A DNA stretch of 64,000 nucleotides from Gimesia sp. Lineage in GTDB: Bacteria > Planctomycetota > Planctomycetia > Planctomycetales > Planctomycetaceae. The notes below the pieces were generated by a model that was not told where the DNA came from, did no database searches, and worked only from the letters and a program-made list of their open reading frames with translations. The stretch is from assembly GCA_002706765.1 (NCBI GenBank), contig PAJV01000078.1, positions 124,001-188,000 on the forward strand, given 5' to 3'. Of this stretch, positions 8,654 through 19,231 are shown piece after piece. Positions within the stretch are counted from its first letter, which is position 1; each line of letters starts with the position of its first letter. The translations under genes and the position numbers were made by a program.

Positions 8654-11600
8654 TCAGTTCTTCGTGAGTACTTCATCCAGGTTCAGGATGAGGTTGGCGA
8701 TCATGGTCCAGGCTGCCAGTTCCTGGGGATTCAGTTTGGGATCCGGTTTGGATTCTCCAACGGCAATCAGTTTACTGGCGGCTTCGGGATCACCCTGGTA
8801 ATGGGCTTGCATATCCTGGAAGGTATTCTGCATCAGTGTCAGGTCTTCGGCTGATACGGGTTTGCCGGTAGCCAGCAGGTAGGCAAACTTAATCCGTTCG
8901 TCGGGTGTCTTACCCCCTTCTTTGATCATTCGCTCACCCAGCGCGCGGGCCGCTTCCACGTATTGAGGATCATTCAATAACAGGAGTGCCTGCAGGGGAG
9001 TATTAGTTCGCTCCCGACGCATGGTACAGGCTTCACGGCTGGGCGCATCGAATGTCGACATTTCGGGCGGAGGCGAAGTTCGTTTCCAGAATGTGTAGAG
9101 CCCGCGACGGAAGACTTTTTCCGGGCCGGTATCCTGCTTGAAGCGGACCGTGTTCGATCCGGAGTAACCGACGGCAAACCAGAGTCCGTCTGGCTGCGGT
9201 GGTTTGACGCTGGGGCCACCGACTTTGGGAACCAGTAATCCACTGACAGCCAATGCCTGATCGCGGAGCGTTTCCGCATCCAGGCGGAAGCGAGGGCCGC
9301 GCGCCAGCAGGCGGTTCTTCGGATCTATTTTATTAAGCTCGGGCGTTACATTTGAACTTTGTTGATACGTGGCTGACATGACCAGTTGCTTCATGAAGCG
9401 TTTGACATCCCACTGGTGTTCCTGGAAATCGACTGCCAGCCAGTCGAGCAGTTCCGGATGACTGGGCGGTGCGCCCTGGTTGCCGAAATCTTCGCTGGTT
9501 TCAACGATCCCGGTTCCAAACAGTTGTTGCCAGAAGCGGTTCACAGCGACACGTGATGTCAGCGGATGACTGGGAGCGACCAGCCATCTGGCAAGCCCCA
9601 GTCGATTCACAGGCCATTCGGCTGCCATCGCGGGGAACTGAGATGGCGTTTTTCTATCGACCTTGTCGCCCTTCTGGTCGTATTGACCTCGTTTCAGATC
9701 ATAGGCCTCTTTGATATTATTTCGTTCGCGGAAAACGAGTGTCGTGGGCAGGGATTGAATCAGCTTCTCCTCCTGTGCTTTCACCTGGACTTTTTTCGCC
9801 AGGAGTTTACGGTATTCGGAGTCGAACTGGTTCAGATAATACTGTCTGAGTAGTTCCGTCTGTTGTGGAGTGCGTTTGTCGGCGGCCAGTTTCAGGAGGG
9901 GATCGACCTGATTGTCGAAGTACACCTGATTGACTTCGGTTTCTGTCAACTCATGATCATAGATACGAAATTCATCGATTACACCATTGGTAAGGTGGGT
10001 ATTCGTTGCCGAGTGTCCGAGTGTCAGAGTGGCAGAATTCAAGGGGGTTGTATTCTTGAACGAGTCAGAGGAGATCGTCAGCTCTGACTGTTTGCCATCG
10101 ACGTAGATGGCAACGCCATGCGCTTTCGCGGAACCATCGTACGTCACACAAACATGATGCCACTGGTTAGCTGTGATTTCATTATTGGCTGTCTTGACTT
10201 CGACGGCATAGCCGGGCCAGCGGTCGATTAATCTGACGCCGAGGTTCTGGTTGGTGATCTGCAGGTCATATCCGCGTTCACGTGAATTCGGATTGACGCT
10301 GGAGACAATCGGCCCTGAAGTTTTCCCGTTCGTTTTAACCCAGATGGCAAAGCTGAAGGGCGTGCCTTTCGCAAACTGTCCGGTTTTTCCCAGATCCAGG
10401 TAGCTGCCGGGCGCGAACTGGAACCCGTTATCAAATTTACCAGCGACCCATTTGGGGGCTCCTTTGACGGGGGCTTTGTTCTTTTCGTTTTTCAGATCAG
10501 CGGCGGTGGCTTCTGTTTTTTCATTGAGCGGATACACCGCCAGTAATCCCCCCGGTTGCGGAATGGAGAGATCCGGGTTGCTGCCGGTTTTCAGAATCTG
10601 CTGTTTCCACTGCAGCCAGGACTGGAACGCCGGTTCGTTGGTTTTCGTCCTGTTTTCTCCCTGCTGTTCGATGGCAGCGATCTGGGTTTTAAATGCTTCC
10701 AGCTGTCTGGATTGTGCTGCATCGGGAACCCTGACAGAGGGAGGAGAATCTTTGATATTCCCATCCATGGCCGGGCCGTCCAGGTTATTGAAGAAGGCGA
10801 ACATCTGGTAGAACTCAGTCTTCGTGAAGGGATCAAATTTATGATCGTGGCAGACGGCGCATCCGAGTGTCAGCCCCATAAAGGCCTGTCCGGTCGTTTC
10901 GACGCGGTCGATGACATTCCGTACGTAAACCTCTTCAGCGATCGAGCCGCCTTCGTTGGTCGTCACGTGGCAGCGATTGAAGCCGGTAGCAATCTGCTGC
11001 TCCAGGGTGGGGTTGGGCAGCAGATCGCCAGCCAGCTGTTCAATGATAAACTGATCGTAGTGCATATTGGTGTTGAAGGCATTGATGACCCAGTCGCGGT
11101 AAGGCCACATTTCCCGGTAATTATCCAGGTGTAATCCATGTGTATCGCCGTAACGGGCAATATCCAGCCAGTAGCGGGACATGTGCTCGCCGTAATGAGG
11201 AGATTTCAGCAGGCGATCGACGACCGTTTCGTAGGCTTGGGGTGATTTGTCATTCACAAAAGCTTCGACTTCAGCGGGAGTGGGGGGCAGCCCGGTCAGA
11301 TCGAGTGTGACCCGTCTGATCAGATCACGACGATCTGCTTGCGGCGAGGCCTGCAGGCCTTCCTGTTCCAGTCGGGCCAGTATGAACTGGTCGATGGGAT
11401 TTTTTACCCGGTCCGTCTGTTTGACCGCGGGAGGCGCAGGTTTGACGGGAGTCACGAAAGACCAGTGATCCTGCCATTCCGCTCCCTGTTCAATCCAGCG
11501 TGTGAGCAGTGTGATTTCTTCCTCTGTCAGTTTTTTGCCACTCTCGGCGGGTGGCATCTGAAGGTCTTCATCAGCGGTAGTAATGCGGGAGATCAACTCA

Positions 11601-11863
11601 CTCTCTTTGACTTTGCCGGGGACGATTGCTTTATGTCCGCCCAGATCGGCGAAGGCACCTTCTTCTGTATCAAACCTCAGGTCGGCAGCCCGTTTTTTGA
11701 CATCCGGTCCATGACACTGAAAACAGTTTTCAGACAGGATCGAACGAATTTTGATGGGAGAGACTTTTTCCGAATTCTGCGCGCGGGCGACTGGCAGTGA
11801 GCAGCAGAATACAGTCAGAAACAGAGCAGGGACGAGGCGCTTGCTCAAACACAGAAGAAGCAT
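8654..11863 (-). CDS. PSD1-type protein: cytochrome c (PSCyt1), DUF1549, LamG, DUF1553
   Basis: 1069 aa with a signal peptide. Domains in order: planctomycete cytochrome c with the CFQCHG haem site near residue 48; DUF1549 (about 160-370) including CHDHKFDPF; a concanavalin-like LamG domain (about 480-650); and DUF1553 (about 760-1010). The inserted LamG suggests carbohydrate binding. The start at 11863 is preferred because AAGGTG lies 6 nt upstream; the longer frame begins only with TTG at 11893. It forms an operon with the DUF1501 gene downstream. The likely role is periplasmic redox-linked polymer degradation (inference). Confidence 0.92.
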   Translation of the reverse strand: MLLLCLSKRLVPALFLTVFCCSLPVARAQNSEKVSPIKIRSILSENCFQCHGPDVKKRAADLRFDTEEGAFADLGGHKAIVPGKVKESELISRITTADEDLQMPPAESGKKLTEEEITLLTRWIEQGAEWQDHWSFVTPVKPAPPAVKQTDRVKNPIDQFILARLEQEGLQASPQADRRDLIRRVTLDLTGLPPTPAEVEAFVNDKSPQAYETVVDRLLKSPHYGEHMSRYWLDIARYGDTHGLHLDNYREMWPYRDWVINAFNTNMHYDQFIIEQLAGDLLPNPTLEQQIATGFNRCHVTTNEGGSIAEEVYVRNVIDRVETTGQAFMGLTLGCAVCHDHKFDPFTKTEFYQMFAFFNNLDGPAMDGNIKDSPPSVRVPDAAQSRQLEAFKTQIAAIEQQGENRTKTNEPAFQSWLQWKQQILKTGSNPDLSIPQPGGLLAVYPLNEKTEATAADLKNEKNKAPVKGAPKWVAGKFDNGFQFAPGSYLDLGKTGQFAKGTPFSFAIWVKTNGKTSGPIVSSVNPNSRERGYDLQITNQNLGVRLIDRWPGYAVEVKTANNEITANQWHHVCVTYDGSAKAHGVAIYVDGKQSELTISSDSFKNTTPLNSATLTLGHSATNTHLTNGVIDEFRIYDHELTETEVNQVYFDNQVDPLLKLAADKRTPQQTELLRQYYLNQFDSEYRKLLAKKVQVKAQEEKLIQSLPTTLVFRERNNIKEAYDLKRGQYDQKGDKVDRKTPSQFPAMAAEWPVNRLGLARWLVAPSHPLTSRVAVNRFWQQLFGTGIVETSEDFGNQGAPPSHPELLDWLAVDFQEHQWDVKRFMKQLVMSATYQQSSNVTPELNKIDPKNRLLARGPRFRLDAETLRDQALAVSGLLVPKVGGPSVKPPQPDGLWFAVGYSGSNTVRFKQDTGPEKVFRRGLYTFWKRTSPPPEMSTFDAPSREACTMRRERTNTPLQALLLLNDPQYVEAARALGERMIKEGGKTPDERIKFAYLLATGKPVSAEDLTLMQNTFQDMQAHYQGDPEAASKLIAVGESKPDPKLNPQELAAWTMIANLILNLDEVLTKN

Positions 11864-12528
11864 GACGTTCACCTTCTGGATGAAAATTTTCAAGTCAATC
11901 TTCGGCAGCCTGGAAGAGTGGCGCCTGCGATTTACTTGTCAATGAATCTCTGGTGATACCTGTCCGACCGACAATCCATATCAGTTTGCAACGGTGGTAG
12001 CTGAGCCACGCGGTTCAGCAGGTGGGATGGCACTTGTTTCAGAAACAGGGGAGCAAAGCTGTCGTTTCTGAATTCAGGTTCATTCCGTTATTCTAATCAC
12101 AGCGAAAACCCTTTGCAAGACGTCGATTGAGTGATTTTGACGTATCTCCCTGTGTAAGCGTTAGTTCGGTCAGATTTGAATTCAACGGTTGAATGAATGA
12201 CAGGCAATCACAGCAGCTGGAATTCGGGTCTGTCATTCAGCAACGGCTTGCGTTCTGTGAATGATACGCGTAACAGAAGTGGTTTGTTGGCTTGAACTTT
12301 CTTATTGACTCCTGAAAACGTTAATCGAGGGAGCTTTAAGGAGAAATGAATTTGCAGATCTCTATTTTATCGCGTATTTTCAAGAACAGAGAACCTGTCC
12401 GGTTTGGGGGTGTCCACTGAGAACGAATAATATTAATGTGAAAACGAGTTTTATTTTGAGTCGGTGACTCATTAAAAACAGAGAGGGGCAATGTCTCGTG
12501 TCCCGTATTGAGGGTGGAGGAAAGAGAA
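11864..12528. other. Intergenic region upstream of rtcB and the PSD1 operon
   Basis: About 665 bp without a convincing gene. It holds divergent promoters. An inverted repeat gaatgacag (12195-12203) / ctgtcattc (12240-12248) flanks a 36-nt spacer and could be regulatory. A short palindrome tgtttcagaaaca lies near 12040. A minus-strand frame at 12380-12724 overlaps rtcB and is rejected. Confidence 0.45.
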
Positions 12529-13932
12529 ATGAATTCTCGACAGTTACTGAAAATAGGAGTGCCTGAATATTGCCTGAAAACTGCAATGACGGCGATTCAG
12601 ATGAAAGTCGCCGAGGAAAAAGCGAACGGCAAAGTGCGCGGCAAAGAACTGAAAGAACTCGTTCAGAAGGTGGTGGAACATCCTGAAGAGTATCTGGAAG
12701 ATCCCGCATTTCGTCAGCTGGCACTGGAACTCGTAGACGATAACAGCGCAGAAACGATTGAACCGATTACTTACCAGATCTGGGGTAAAGACGGCATCGA
12801 TGAAGGTGCGTTCTCGCAGATGGATCTGGCATGTCACGTTCCTTCTGCATGGGGGGCTGCGTTGATGCCGGATGCGCATATCGGGTATGGATTGCCCATC
12901 GGTGGAGTACTGGCCCTGGAAGATGCAGTGATTCCTTACGCCGTCGGTGTGGACATCGCCTGCCGTATGAAATTGTCGGTGCTGGATATTTCTGTGGATC
13001 AACTGAATCAGAAACATCATCAGTTTGTGGATGCTCTGAATCGCGGCACCGTGTTTGGTGTGGGACAGGCGCATGAAAAACGTCAGCGGCATGCCGTGAT
13101 GGATGAGGACTGGTCTGTGTCCAAAATCACGCGCCAGAACAAAGACAAAGCGTGGAAGCAACTGGGGTCTTCGGGTTCGGGAAATCATTTTGTGGAATTT
13201 GGTGTGTTGACCATTGCGCACGATGATCAGGAACTCGGGCTGGATGCCGGTGAGTATGTGGCACTGTTGAGCCATAGCGGAAGCCGGGGAACCGGTGCGT
13301 CGGTTTGCAGTACTTATTCAGGAATTGCCCAGGCGCGTCTGCGGAAACGACATCACCACCTGGGGCGACTGGCATGGCTGGAGATGGATTCCGAAGCAGG
13401 TCAGGAATACTGGGCGGCGATGAATCTGATGGGTGAGTATGCGGCAGCGAATCATGCGGTGATTCATCAGAACGTGTCAGAAATTCTGGGCAGTAAAGTG
13501 ATTTCCGGCGTGGAAAACCATCACAACTTTGCCTGGAAGGAAAAGCATGATGGAAAAGAGGTTTACGTGCATCGTAAGGGGGCCACTCCGGCGGCAGCAG
13601 GTGAACTGGGTGTGATCCCCGGTTCCATGGCTGATCCGGCATTCGTGGTACGCGGAAAAGGAAATCCGGCATCTTTGAATTCTGCTTCGCATGGAGCAGG
13701 TCGTTGCATGTCGCGAAATAAAGCAAAAGATAAGTATCGCTGGAATGCAGTGAAAAATGATCTGGCAAAACGCGGAATCACCGTGATTTCAGCGGGCGCT
13801 GATGAAGTGCCCGGCGTGTACAAAAACATTAATGAAGTCATGGCGGAGCAGCAGGACCTGGTTGAGATCGTCGCACGCTTTAATCCGAAAGTGGTGAAGA
13901 TGTGCGGTGATGGAAGCCGGGCTGAAGACTGA
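12529..13932 (+). CDS. rtcB: RtcB-family RNA ligase
   Basis: 467 aa. RtcB joins RNA 2',3'-cyclic phosphate or 3'-phosphate ends to 5'-OH ends using GTP and Mn. Motifs seen: DAHIGYGLPIGG, GVDIACRM with the metal-binding Cys, HSGSRGTG, GSMADPAFVVRG, and SASHGAGR with the guanylated histidine, followed by GADEVPGVYKNI. The start at 12529 has GGAGG 8 nt upstream; an earlier in-frame start at 12508 lies before this site. No archease or RtcR gene is adjacent, so it is a standalone ligase here. It ends at a strong terminator. Confidence 0.93.
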   Translation: MNSRQLLKIGVPEYCLKTAMTAIQMKVAEEKANGKVRGKELKELVQKVVEHPEEYLEDPAFRQLALELVDDNSAETIEPITYQIWGKDGIDEGAFSQMDLACHVPSAWGAALMPDAHIGYGLPIGGVLALEDAVIPYAVGVDIACRMKLSVLDISVDQLNQKHHQFVDALNRGTVFGVGQAHEKRQRHAVMDEDWSVSKITRQNKDKAWKQLGSSGSGNHFVEFGVLTIAHDDQELGLDAGEYVALLSHSGSRGTGASVCSTYSGIAQARLRKRHHHLGRLAWLEMDSEAGQEYWAAMNLMGEYAAANHAVIHQNVSEILGSKVISGVENHHNFAWKEKHDGKEVYVHRKGATPAAAGELGVIPGSMADPAFVVRGKGNPASLNSASHGAGRCMSRNKAKDKYRWNAVKNDLAKRGITVISAGADEVPGVYKNINEVMAEQQDLVEIVARFNPKVVKMCGDGSRAED

Positions 13933-13950
13933 CTTGTGAGTGTGAGAATC

Positions 13951-13991
13951 AACAGGCAGGTTGGAAAACGTTTCTGACCTGCCTGTTTTTT
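13951..13991 (+). terminator. Intrinsic terminator of rtcB
   Basis: A perfect 11-bp stem (aacaggcaggt / acctgcctgtt) with a 15-nt loop runs directly into a T-tract, 19 nt after the rtcB stop. Confidence 0.9.
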
Positions 13992-14069
13992 ATTCAGAGA
14001 AATAATATCTGTACCACTACCTGACGAGGTTTGCTGGAGCTGAGCTTGTGAGCTTTCACTATCAGTTTA

Positions 14070-14110
14070 CTGCTCGCTGCGCTCGTACCGAATTACAATC
14101 ACTACCATCC
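14070..14110 (-). repeat. Dispersed intergenic repeat, copy 2
   Basis: Read on the minus strand this matches the unit at 6885-6925 at 35 of 41 positions, including a 21-bp identical core. It lies between rtcB and the 3' end of the glycosidase gene. Confidence 0.7.
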
Positions 14111-14125
14111 CCGAGGAAAACGGAA

Positions 14126-16561
14126 TCACTTTTTCAAACGATGGGGGGGCACCGCTTTGACTTTGCCGGCGCTCAATTTGAAATCGGGGATGATATCGGA
14201 GATAGTCTGCGGATTCAGACTGAAGACGGTGAAACCGCCTGCGTTCAGTTTTCGCGTCATATCTACCTGGCCGAGAATGCGGTCACTGCTGAGTGTCGTT
14301 CTGGAAGAGATCGCGCCAATGCCTGGATAAACGGGAATAGTGCCGGCAAGGTGTTTCTGCTGATCTTCGATCCAGATGCGAAACTGGGTGTCGTTATCGG
14401 TATAATCCATGGGGCAGATGAAGTCGAGGTATCCGTTTTTGGCCCAGAGCGGCCAGTCCTGCGCGACCCATTCCCGGCACTCAGGATATTCGCGGAAGAC
14501 GGCGGCTGAGATTTTGATGCCCGGTCGAATTTTTCGGGCCTCCCGTTGAACCGTCTCTACGAGTCGGGTGATCTGCGCGGCGCGCCAGTCGCGGTACTGG
14601 CTCTTCAATGTGCCGTTATAGCAGTCAGCGGGCCAGTTCTGGACTTTGATGCCCGTATCAGCTTCAAATTTCTGGCGGCTGTAGTCGCTGTAGTCGTGAC
14701 GATCATTGGGGTAGCGGATGTAGTCAAAGTGAATGCCGTCCACAGGGTATTTGCGAACGACTTCCAGCATGCTGTCGACTTCCAGTTGAAAGTTTTCCGG
14801 ATGAGCCGGGTTGAGCCAGTCGGAAGGTTCGCCAGTCACACTGACCTGCGTACGACCCGCGTCCCGCATTTTTTTGACAAACGCTTCCGGGGCTGTCGAG
14901 AGGTTGTGATTGACTTTCCAGACATGGACTTCCAGGCCGTGTTGACGGGCAGCTTTCAGGCATTGGTCAATCTGGTCACCATACTTTTCGTAGGTGGTAC
15001 TGCGAGGCAGGACGTCGCTCGGATAATGGGCCAGGCCCCCCCAGAGCATGTTGGGGATGATCATATTAAACCCGGCATCGGACAGTTCTTTACACGCACG
15101 GTTCCAGTCGCCGGGGTAAGGACCAGTGGGAGAATGATCCCAGATGGCGCGGGCTTCCCGGGGAGGACTGCCGCGGGTGAGCAGATAAATCTTGACCCGT
15201 TTTTCGCGACACGTTCGTGCCAGGGGAATGGATTGAAATGCCTGATTTTCTTTCAGCATTTGTCGGGCCTGGTCGAGGGTGGTGGTGGTGCGATCCAGAT
15301 CGCGGGCCGCCAGTTCGCTGCTTTTGGCAGGAGTGACAGTAGTCACAATGTGCTGTCGAAGCTCGGCAAAGGTCTTGAAGGGGCCCACCTGGCCGGCCTG
15401 GGCAATCGTCGCTGCAGCGATGGAATCCCAGAGTGCAGGCTGGAAGTGTCCCATGAGGGCAGTCAACAGGGCCTGTTTCTGCAGCGGATCATCGCCCAGA
15501 ATGAGATGGCTGAAATAGGCACCGCGATCACTCACAATGAGAGCCGGTTTGCCCGTCGGTTTCCCGGCTTCGTCATACCATTGTCCCACCACACGCGCCC
15601 CATGCCCTGAGGGAGTGGCGGTCACCAGGTTCCAGGAAGCCTGCTTGACTTCGGCAGGCAGACCCTGGATTTGGGGATCTTTCAGGTGAATCGAAGACAG
15701 GCCGCCAGGAGTTGCCGGTTTAAAGTAACTCCCTTTTTTGATTCCCAGGTTCTTTTCCAGTGCGGGGGGAATATGGAAATTCAGAAAGATTTTGCCTCCT
15801 GATTCCATAAACTGATTGAGGGTGCTGCAGGCTTTCGCAGACAGGTCCGGATTGAAAGGCAGGATGGCGACAGAACGTTTTCCCAGTGAAGCCGTGGAAA
15901 GTTCGGATTCACTGATACGGTCGCAGTTGATTCCGGATGTCTGCAGGAAGCCTTCGATGCGATCGGCGGCGGCTGTGGTGTTGGTGTCTTTCTGCTGCTG
16001 ACTCGGATCGGGGACGATGATCACAATTTCATTCGTAATCGCTTTCAGATCCCGTATCTGAAAGTGAGTGTTCGGTTCCGTATCCGTTTCCCGCCAGACG
16101 ACCAGGCGGATGGTGTCAATTTTATTCCAGCCCGCCGGTTTATCCTCGGAACGGAAGTCGCTTTTCAGAAATTGGAGTGTCTGCCAGTTGTTTCCTTTGG
16201 CGCTGCTGGCAGCCGAGTACCAGCCCGAACCACTTTTGAAGTAGAGGCTGACCTGGTGATTGCTGTCGGGCGACTCCGGTTTCACATCGACCGAGAATAC
16301 GCCCGGTGTGGTCAGATCGAGTTTCACCTGCCTGTCAATGCCGGCCCGTGGGATTTCTCGGTTCGAAGCGAAGGGTGCAGAGAGCAGCAGAACGTTCTGG
16401 TCATTCGATTTCTGCATCGCAAGCGGAAGGGTTCCCTTCAGTTCCTGCCAGTTTTTTCTGACCTCGGTCGATGACGAATAATTGAATTCATCGAGAACCT
16501 GAACAGTCCCAGTGGTGAATCCGAGAGTGAGTACCAGGAGGCAGGGGAGTGTCTGGAACAT
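14126..16561 (-). CDS. Secreted GHL10-type glycoside hydrolase-like protein
   Basis: 811 aa with a signal peptide (about 1-20). The N-terminal 180 residues form a beta-rich, probably carbohydrate-binding region. A middle segment (about 190-400) resembles a glutamine-amidotransferase-like domain, as is common next to this hydrolase. The C-terminal half is a GHL10 (DUF187) TIM barrel, with MLWGGLAHYPSD and the hallmark GIHFDYIRYP near residue 610 supplying the likely acidic residue. The substrate is unknown; family members act on extracellular glycans. It is followed by intergenic repeat copy 2. Confidence 0.82.
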   Translation of the reverse strand: MFQTLPCLLVLTLGFTTGTVQVLDEFNYSSSTEVRKNWQELKGTLPLAMQKSNDQNVLLLSAPFASNREIPRAGIDRQVKLDLTTPGVFSVDVKPESPDSNHQVSLYFKSGSGWYSAASSAKGNNWQTLQFLKSDFRSEDKPAGWNKIDTIRLVVWRETDTEPNTHFQIRDLKAITNEIVIIVPDPSQQQKDTNTTAAADRIEGFLQTSGINCDRISESELSTASLGKRSVAILPFNPDLSAKACSTLNQFMESGGKIFLNFHIPPALEKNLGIKKGSYFKPATPGGLSSIHLKDPQIQGLPAEVKQASWNLVTATPSGHGARVVGQWYDEAGKPTGKPALIVSDRGAYFSHLILGDDPLQKQALLTALMGHFQPALWDSIAAATIAQAGQVGPFKTFAELRQHIVTTVTPAKSSELAARDLDRTTTTLDQARQMLKENQAFQSIPLARTCREKRVKIYLLTRGSPPREARAIWDHSPTGPYPGDWNRACKELSDAGFNMIIPNMLWGGLAHYPSDVLPRSTTYEKYGDQIDQCLKAARQHGLEVHVWKVNHNLSTAPEAFVKKMRDAGRTQVSVTGEPSDWLNPAHPENFQLEVDSMLEVVRKYPVDGIHFDYIRYPNDRHDYSDYSRQKFEADTGIKVQNWPADCYNGTLKSQYRDWRAAQITRLVETVQREARKIRPGIKISAAVFREYPECREWVAQDWPLWAKNGYLDFICPMDYTDNDTQFRIWIEDQQKHLAGTIPVYPGIGAISSRTTLSSDRILGQVDMTRKLNAGGFTVFSLNPQTISDIIPDFKLSAGKVKAVPPHRLKK

Positions 16562-16757
16562 GTGAGAAGCCTGTTGACAAAGTATTAATTGCTTGACTTT
16601 ATATTGAAACTATAGTTTTATCGGGTCACGTATTCAGAGGCAAGGTGACTTCCAGATCGGCCTGTGGTTACATTGTGAATAGAGTTCTGTTGTTGTAATT
16701 CAATGTGTGCTATCAATTCAGGCAATTCTCGCTGACAAAAATATATTGGGAACATCT

Positions 16758-17486
16758 ATGTTTTATGGATACGATTTTCACATCTTCTGGGGAGCACGAG
16801 AAGAAAATCCGGCAGAGATTGCCCAGCGGCTGGCTAAGATGATGAGGAAACTGAAACGAATCTCTCCTCTGTTGGCAGCATGGTCGACGGATGCAATGGA
16901 TCTGGATGGGCATCGGATTTCCACCTCTGTCAAGGCGCTGGAACCATTTATCGCCAAAGGTGTCTACAGGCGTGATGATAATCGAAAGGTTATAGCTGAC
17001 TTAGGATACAGTACGTCTTTGTGTAACGCATTTGATGATGGCAGTTTTGTATCTATGAGAGTTGACGCTGGTTGCTGGTCAGAGTTCTCCCACAACAGTT
17101 TTCGTATGAATTTTCCGGTGATCACAGATGTGATTAAACCCCTGATGTCGGTCGATCGGATACTACTGATCTTTCGGATTCTCATTGAATGCTGGGAACC
17201 CGAATCTGGGCACTTCGACAGTTCTTACCTAGCCAAGGACCTGGACTGGCCCAAAATTCAATTTAATGAGACCGACTGCTACTGGGTTTCTTATTACGGC
17301 AGCAATGTCAGTGAATTACCTGAACTACCTGAAGAAGTGAATGTCATTCAGGAAAAAAAGAATGGACGGTTTCTGGTATTGATTGATGATTCTTTTGCTG
17401 AAACAGGGACTGGGGATGTGGAACTGGTTCGTCGCACTCGATCGATTCTGTCTGAGAATTATGATCAGAGTTCTGGGGAAGATTGA
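16758..17486 (+). CDS. Imm52-like immunity protein (orphan)
   Basis: 242 aa. The N-terminus FYGYDFHIFWGAREENPAEIAQRLAKM and the C-terminal pattern YWVSYYGS...LPELPEEV...GRFLVLIDDSF match my recollection of Imm52, an immunity family from polymorphic toxin systems (often paired with Tox-REase-5 nucleases). No toxin gene is adjacent, so it may be an orphan protecting against neighbours' toxins. The start at 16758 is preferred over GTG at 16707, as the family begins near this point, though the ribosome-binding site (ggga) is weak. The stop lies 11 bp before the ATG of the transporter gene. Confidence 0.65.
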   Translation: MFYGYDFHIFWGAREENPAEIAQRLAKMMRKLKRISPLLAAWSTDAMDLDGHRISTSVKALEPFIAKGVYRRDDNRKVIADLGYSTSLCNAFDDGSFVSMRVDAGCWSEFSHNSFRMNFPVITDVIKPLMSVDRILLIFRILIECWEPESGHFDSSYLAKDLDWPKIQFNETDCYWVSYYGSNVSELPELPEEVNVIQEKKNGRFLVLIDDSFAETGTGDVELVRRTRSILSENYDQSSGED

Positions 17487-17497
17487 AATCAGACACG

Positions 17498-19147
17498 ATG
17501 GCATTGAACCTGCCCGTCGACTATAGTGCGTGCATTCATGTTTGCGCTCCGGAATCCAGGGAAAGGTCGAGAGTCATCGAAAAGATCGTTGTTCTGTTTG
17601 CCGTGATTGGCCTGGGACAAATTCTCGGAAGGATCTCCCTCTGGGGTGTTTCGCTGGGGGCCTCTGGTGTAGTCTTTGTGGCGTTGCTGGCGGGGCATTT
17701 CGGGTTTCACGTTTCACCGGAAGTCGGCATGGTGGGGGTGGTCCTGTTTATCTACTGCCTGGGAATCGGCGCAGGCCCCAGCTTTCTGCAAATGTTTTTC
17801 AGTCGCGGCAAAACATTGATGCTGTTAACGGTAGTGATGATGGGCGTAACAGCAGCGGTCGCCTGGGGACTGGCGCGCATCTTTCAATTGAGTCCCGATC
17901 TGACCAGTGGCCTGTTCGCTGGTGCATTAACCAGCACTCCTGCCCTGGCGGCAGCCACGGAAAAGCTGCCTGCCGGCTCGGATGTAGCGGTTGGCTTTGG
18001 GATTGCTTATCCGTTTGGCGTGGTCGGCGTGATTCTGTTTATTCAACTGCTGCCCCGCTGGTTCCCTGAAATAAAGGCTGCTGCTGGAACTGCCGGCGGT
18101 GATCCACGCGGCGAGATCCTGCGCGAGCTGGTTCAGGTGACGAACGCTAATCTGAATGGAAAGCGATTAAGAGATGTTACGGTACTGGCCCGCATGAATT
18201 GCCAGGTATCCCGGATCATCAAGGATGGCCAGCTGCGACCAATTCCTGCCGATTTCCAGCTGGAAGTCGGACAGCAACTGTTGATCATCGGAAGGACAGG
18301 GCAGATCGAATCTGTGATTGAAATGCTGGGGGTGAAGAGTTCCGAGGCACAACTGGTTCTCGATGTCGAACGACAGCGGCGGTATATTGTCGTCACGTCA
18401 AAAGAACTGGTGGGGCGTACATTGAAAGACCTGCATCTGCTCTCACGTTTCGGAGTGACGATTGCCCGGATCACTCGGCAGGATATTGAATTTGTACCTG
18501 CGGCGAATGAAATGATCCATTTTGGTGATATTTTACGAGCGGTTGGTGAACCAGACAGCCTGGAAGCCTTTGCTGACTATGCCGGGCACCGGGCACGGAC
18601 CGCCGAGGAAACCGATCTGGTAATCCTGGCGGGAGGGCTGATTCTGGGGATGATTCTGGGACGGCTGAGTGTTTCCTTCGGCAGCTTCTCTTTTTCGCTG
18701 GGAATGGCGGGCGGCCCTTTACTGGTGGGTTTGATCCTGGGACATTTCGGTCAGTTCGGGCGATTGTCGACCCGCATGCCACGCGCGGGCAGGCTGTTGC
18801 TGGCTGAACTGGGACTGACGGTTTTTCTGGCACAGGCGGGCAGCCAGGCGGGGGACCAGTTTGTTTCTGTCGTGCAACAGAATGGCTGGACACTTTGTGT
18901 GGTGGCTCTGATTCTGGTGCTGGTTCCTTTGCTCACAGGACTGCTGGCAGCTCGTTACTGGTTAAAACTGGATCTGCTGGAAATTGCTGGTGGGATCTGT
19001 GGTGCCATGACATCAACACCGGGTCTGGGAGCAGTGACATCGGTCGTGGATTCCAGTGTCCCCGCTACCAGTTATGCGACCGTGTATCCCGTGGCACTGG
19101 TCCTGGTCACTCTACTGACGCCGATACTGATTTCGCTGATCTCCTGA
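17498..19147 (+). CDS. AspT/YidE-type transporter with two TrkA-C domains
   Basis: About 549 aa. Two blocks of roughly five transmembrane helices (about 25-185 and 370-549) flank a cytosolic pair of RCK/TrkA-C domains (about 200-360). The paired motifs ALTSTPALAAATE and AMTSTPGLGAVTS are the Asp-Al_Ex signature, repeated once in each half. Family members exchange aspartate and alanine or other small anions. The start is ambiguous: ATG at 17498 is preferred over an in-frame TTG at 17483 that overlaps the preceding gene. The closeness suggests cotranscription with the Imm52-like gene. Confidence 0.88.
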   Translation: MALNLPVDYSACIHVCAPESRERSRVIEKIVVLFAVIGLGQILGRISLWGVSLGASGVVFVALLAGHFGFHVSPEVGMVGVVLFIYCLGIGAGPSFLQMFFSRGKTLMLLTVVMMGVTAAVAWGLARIFQLSPDLTSGLFAGALTSTPALAAATEKLPAGSDVAVGFGIAYPFGVVGVILFIQLLPRWFPEIKAAAGTAGGDPRGEILRELVQVTNANLNGKRLRDVTVLARMNCQVSRIIKDGQLRPIPADFQLEVGQQLLIIGRTGQIESVIEMLGVKSSEAQLVLDVERQRRYIVVTSKELVGRTLKDLHLLSRFGVTIARITRQDIEFVPAANEMIHFGDILRAVGEPDSLEAFADYAGHRARTAEETDLVILAGGLILGMILGRLSVSFGSFSFSLGMAGGPLLVGLILGHFGQFGRLSTRMPRAGRLLLAELGLTVFLAQAGSQAGDQFVSVVQQNGWTLCVVALILVLVPLLTGLLAARYWLKLDLLEIAGGICGAMTSTPGLGAVTSVVDSSVPATSYATVYPVALVLVTLLTPILISLIS

Positions 19148-19164
19148 ATGACAGCGCAAAAAAA

Positions 19165-19198
19165 CAGGGGGCTGTGATAATCACTTCACAGCCCCCTG
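19165..19198 (-). terminator. Intrinsic terminator shared by convergent genes
   Basis: A perfect 13-bp stem (cagggggctgtga / tcacagccccctg) with an 8-nt loop. On the minus strand it is followed by a 7-base T-run, so it mainly ends the sialidase-like transcript. It may also stop the transporter transcript coming from the left. Confidence 0.88.
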
Positions 19199-19231
19199 TC
19201 ACAGGTGCAGGCCACACTCTTACGTGAAAAC

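Noticed and set aside
12380-12724. 114-residue minus-strand frame
   Set aside because: Mostly antisense to rtcB and its leader; no support.
14546-15610. 354-residue plus-strand frame
   Set aside because: Shadow of the glycosidase gene on the minus strand, which has a clear signal peptide and motif.
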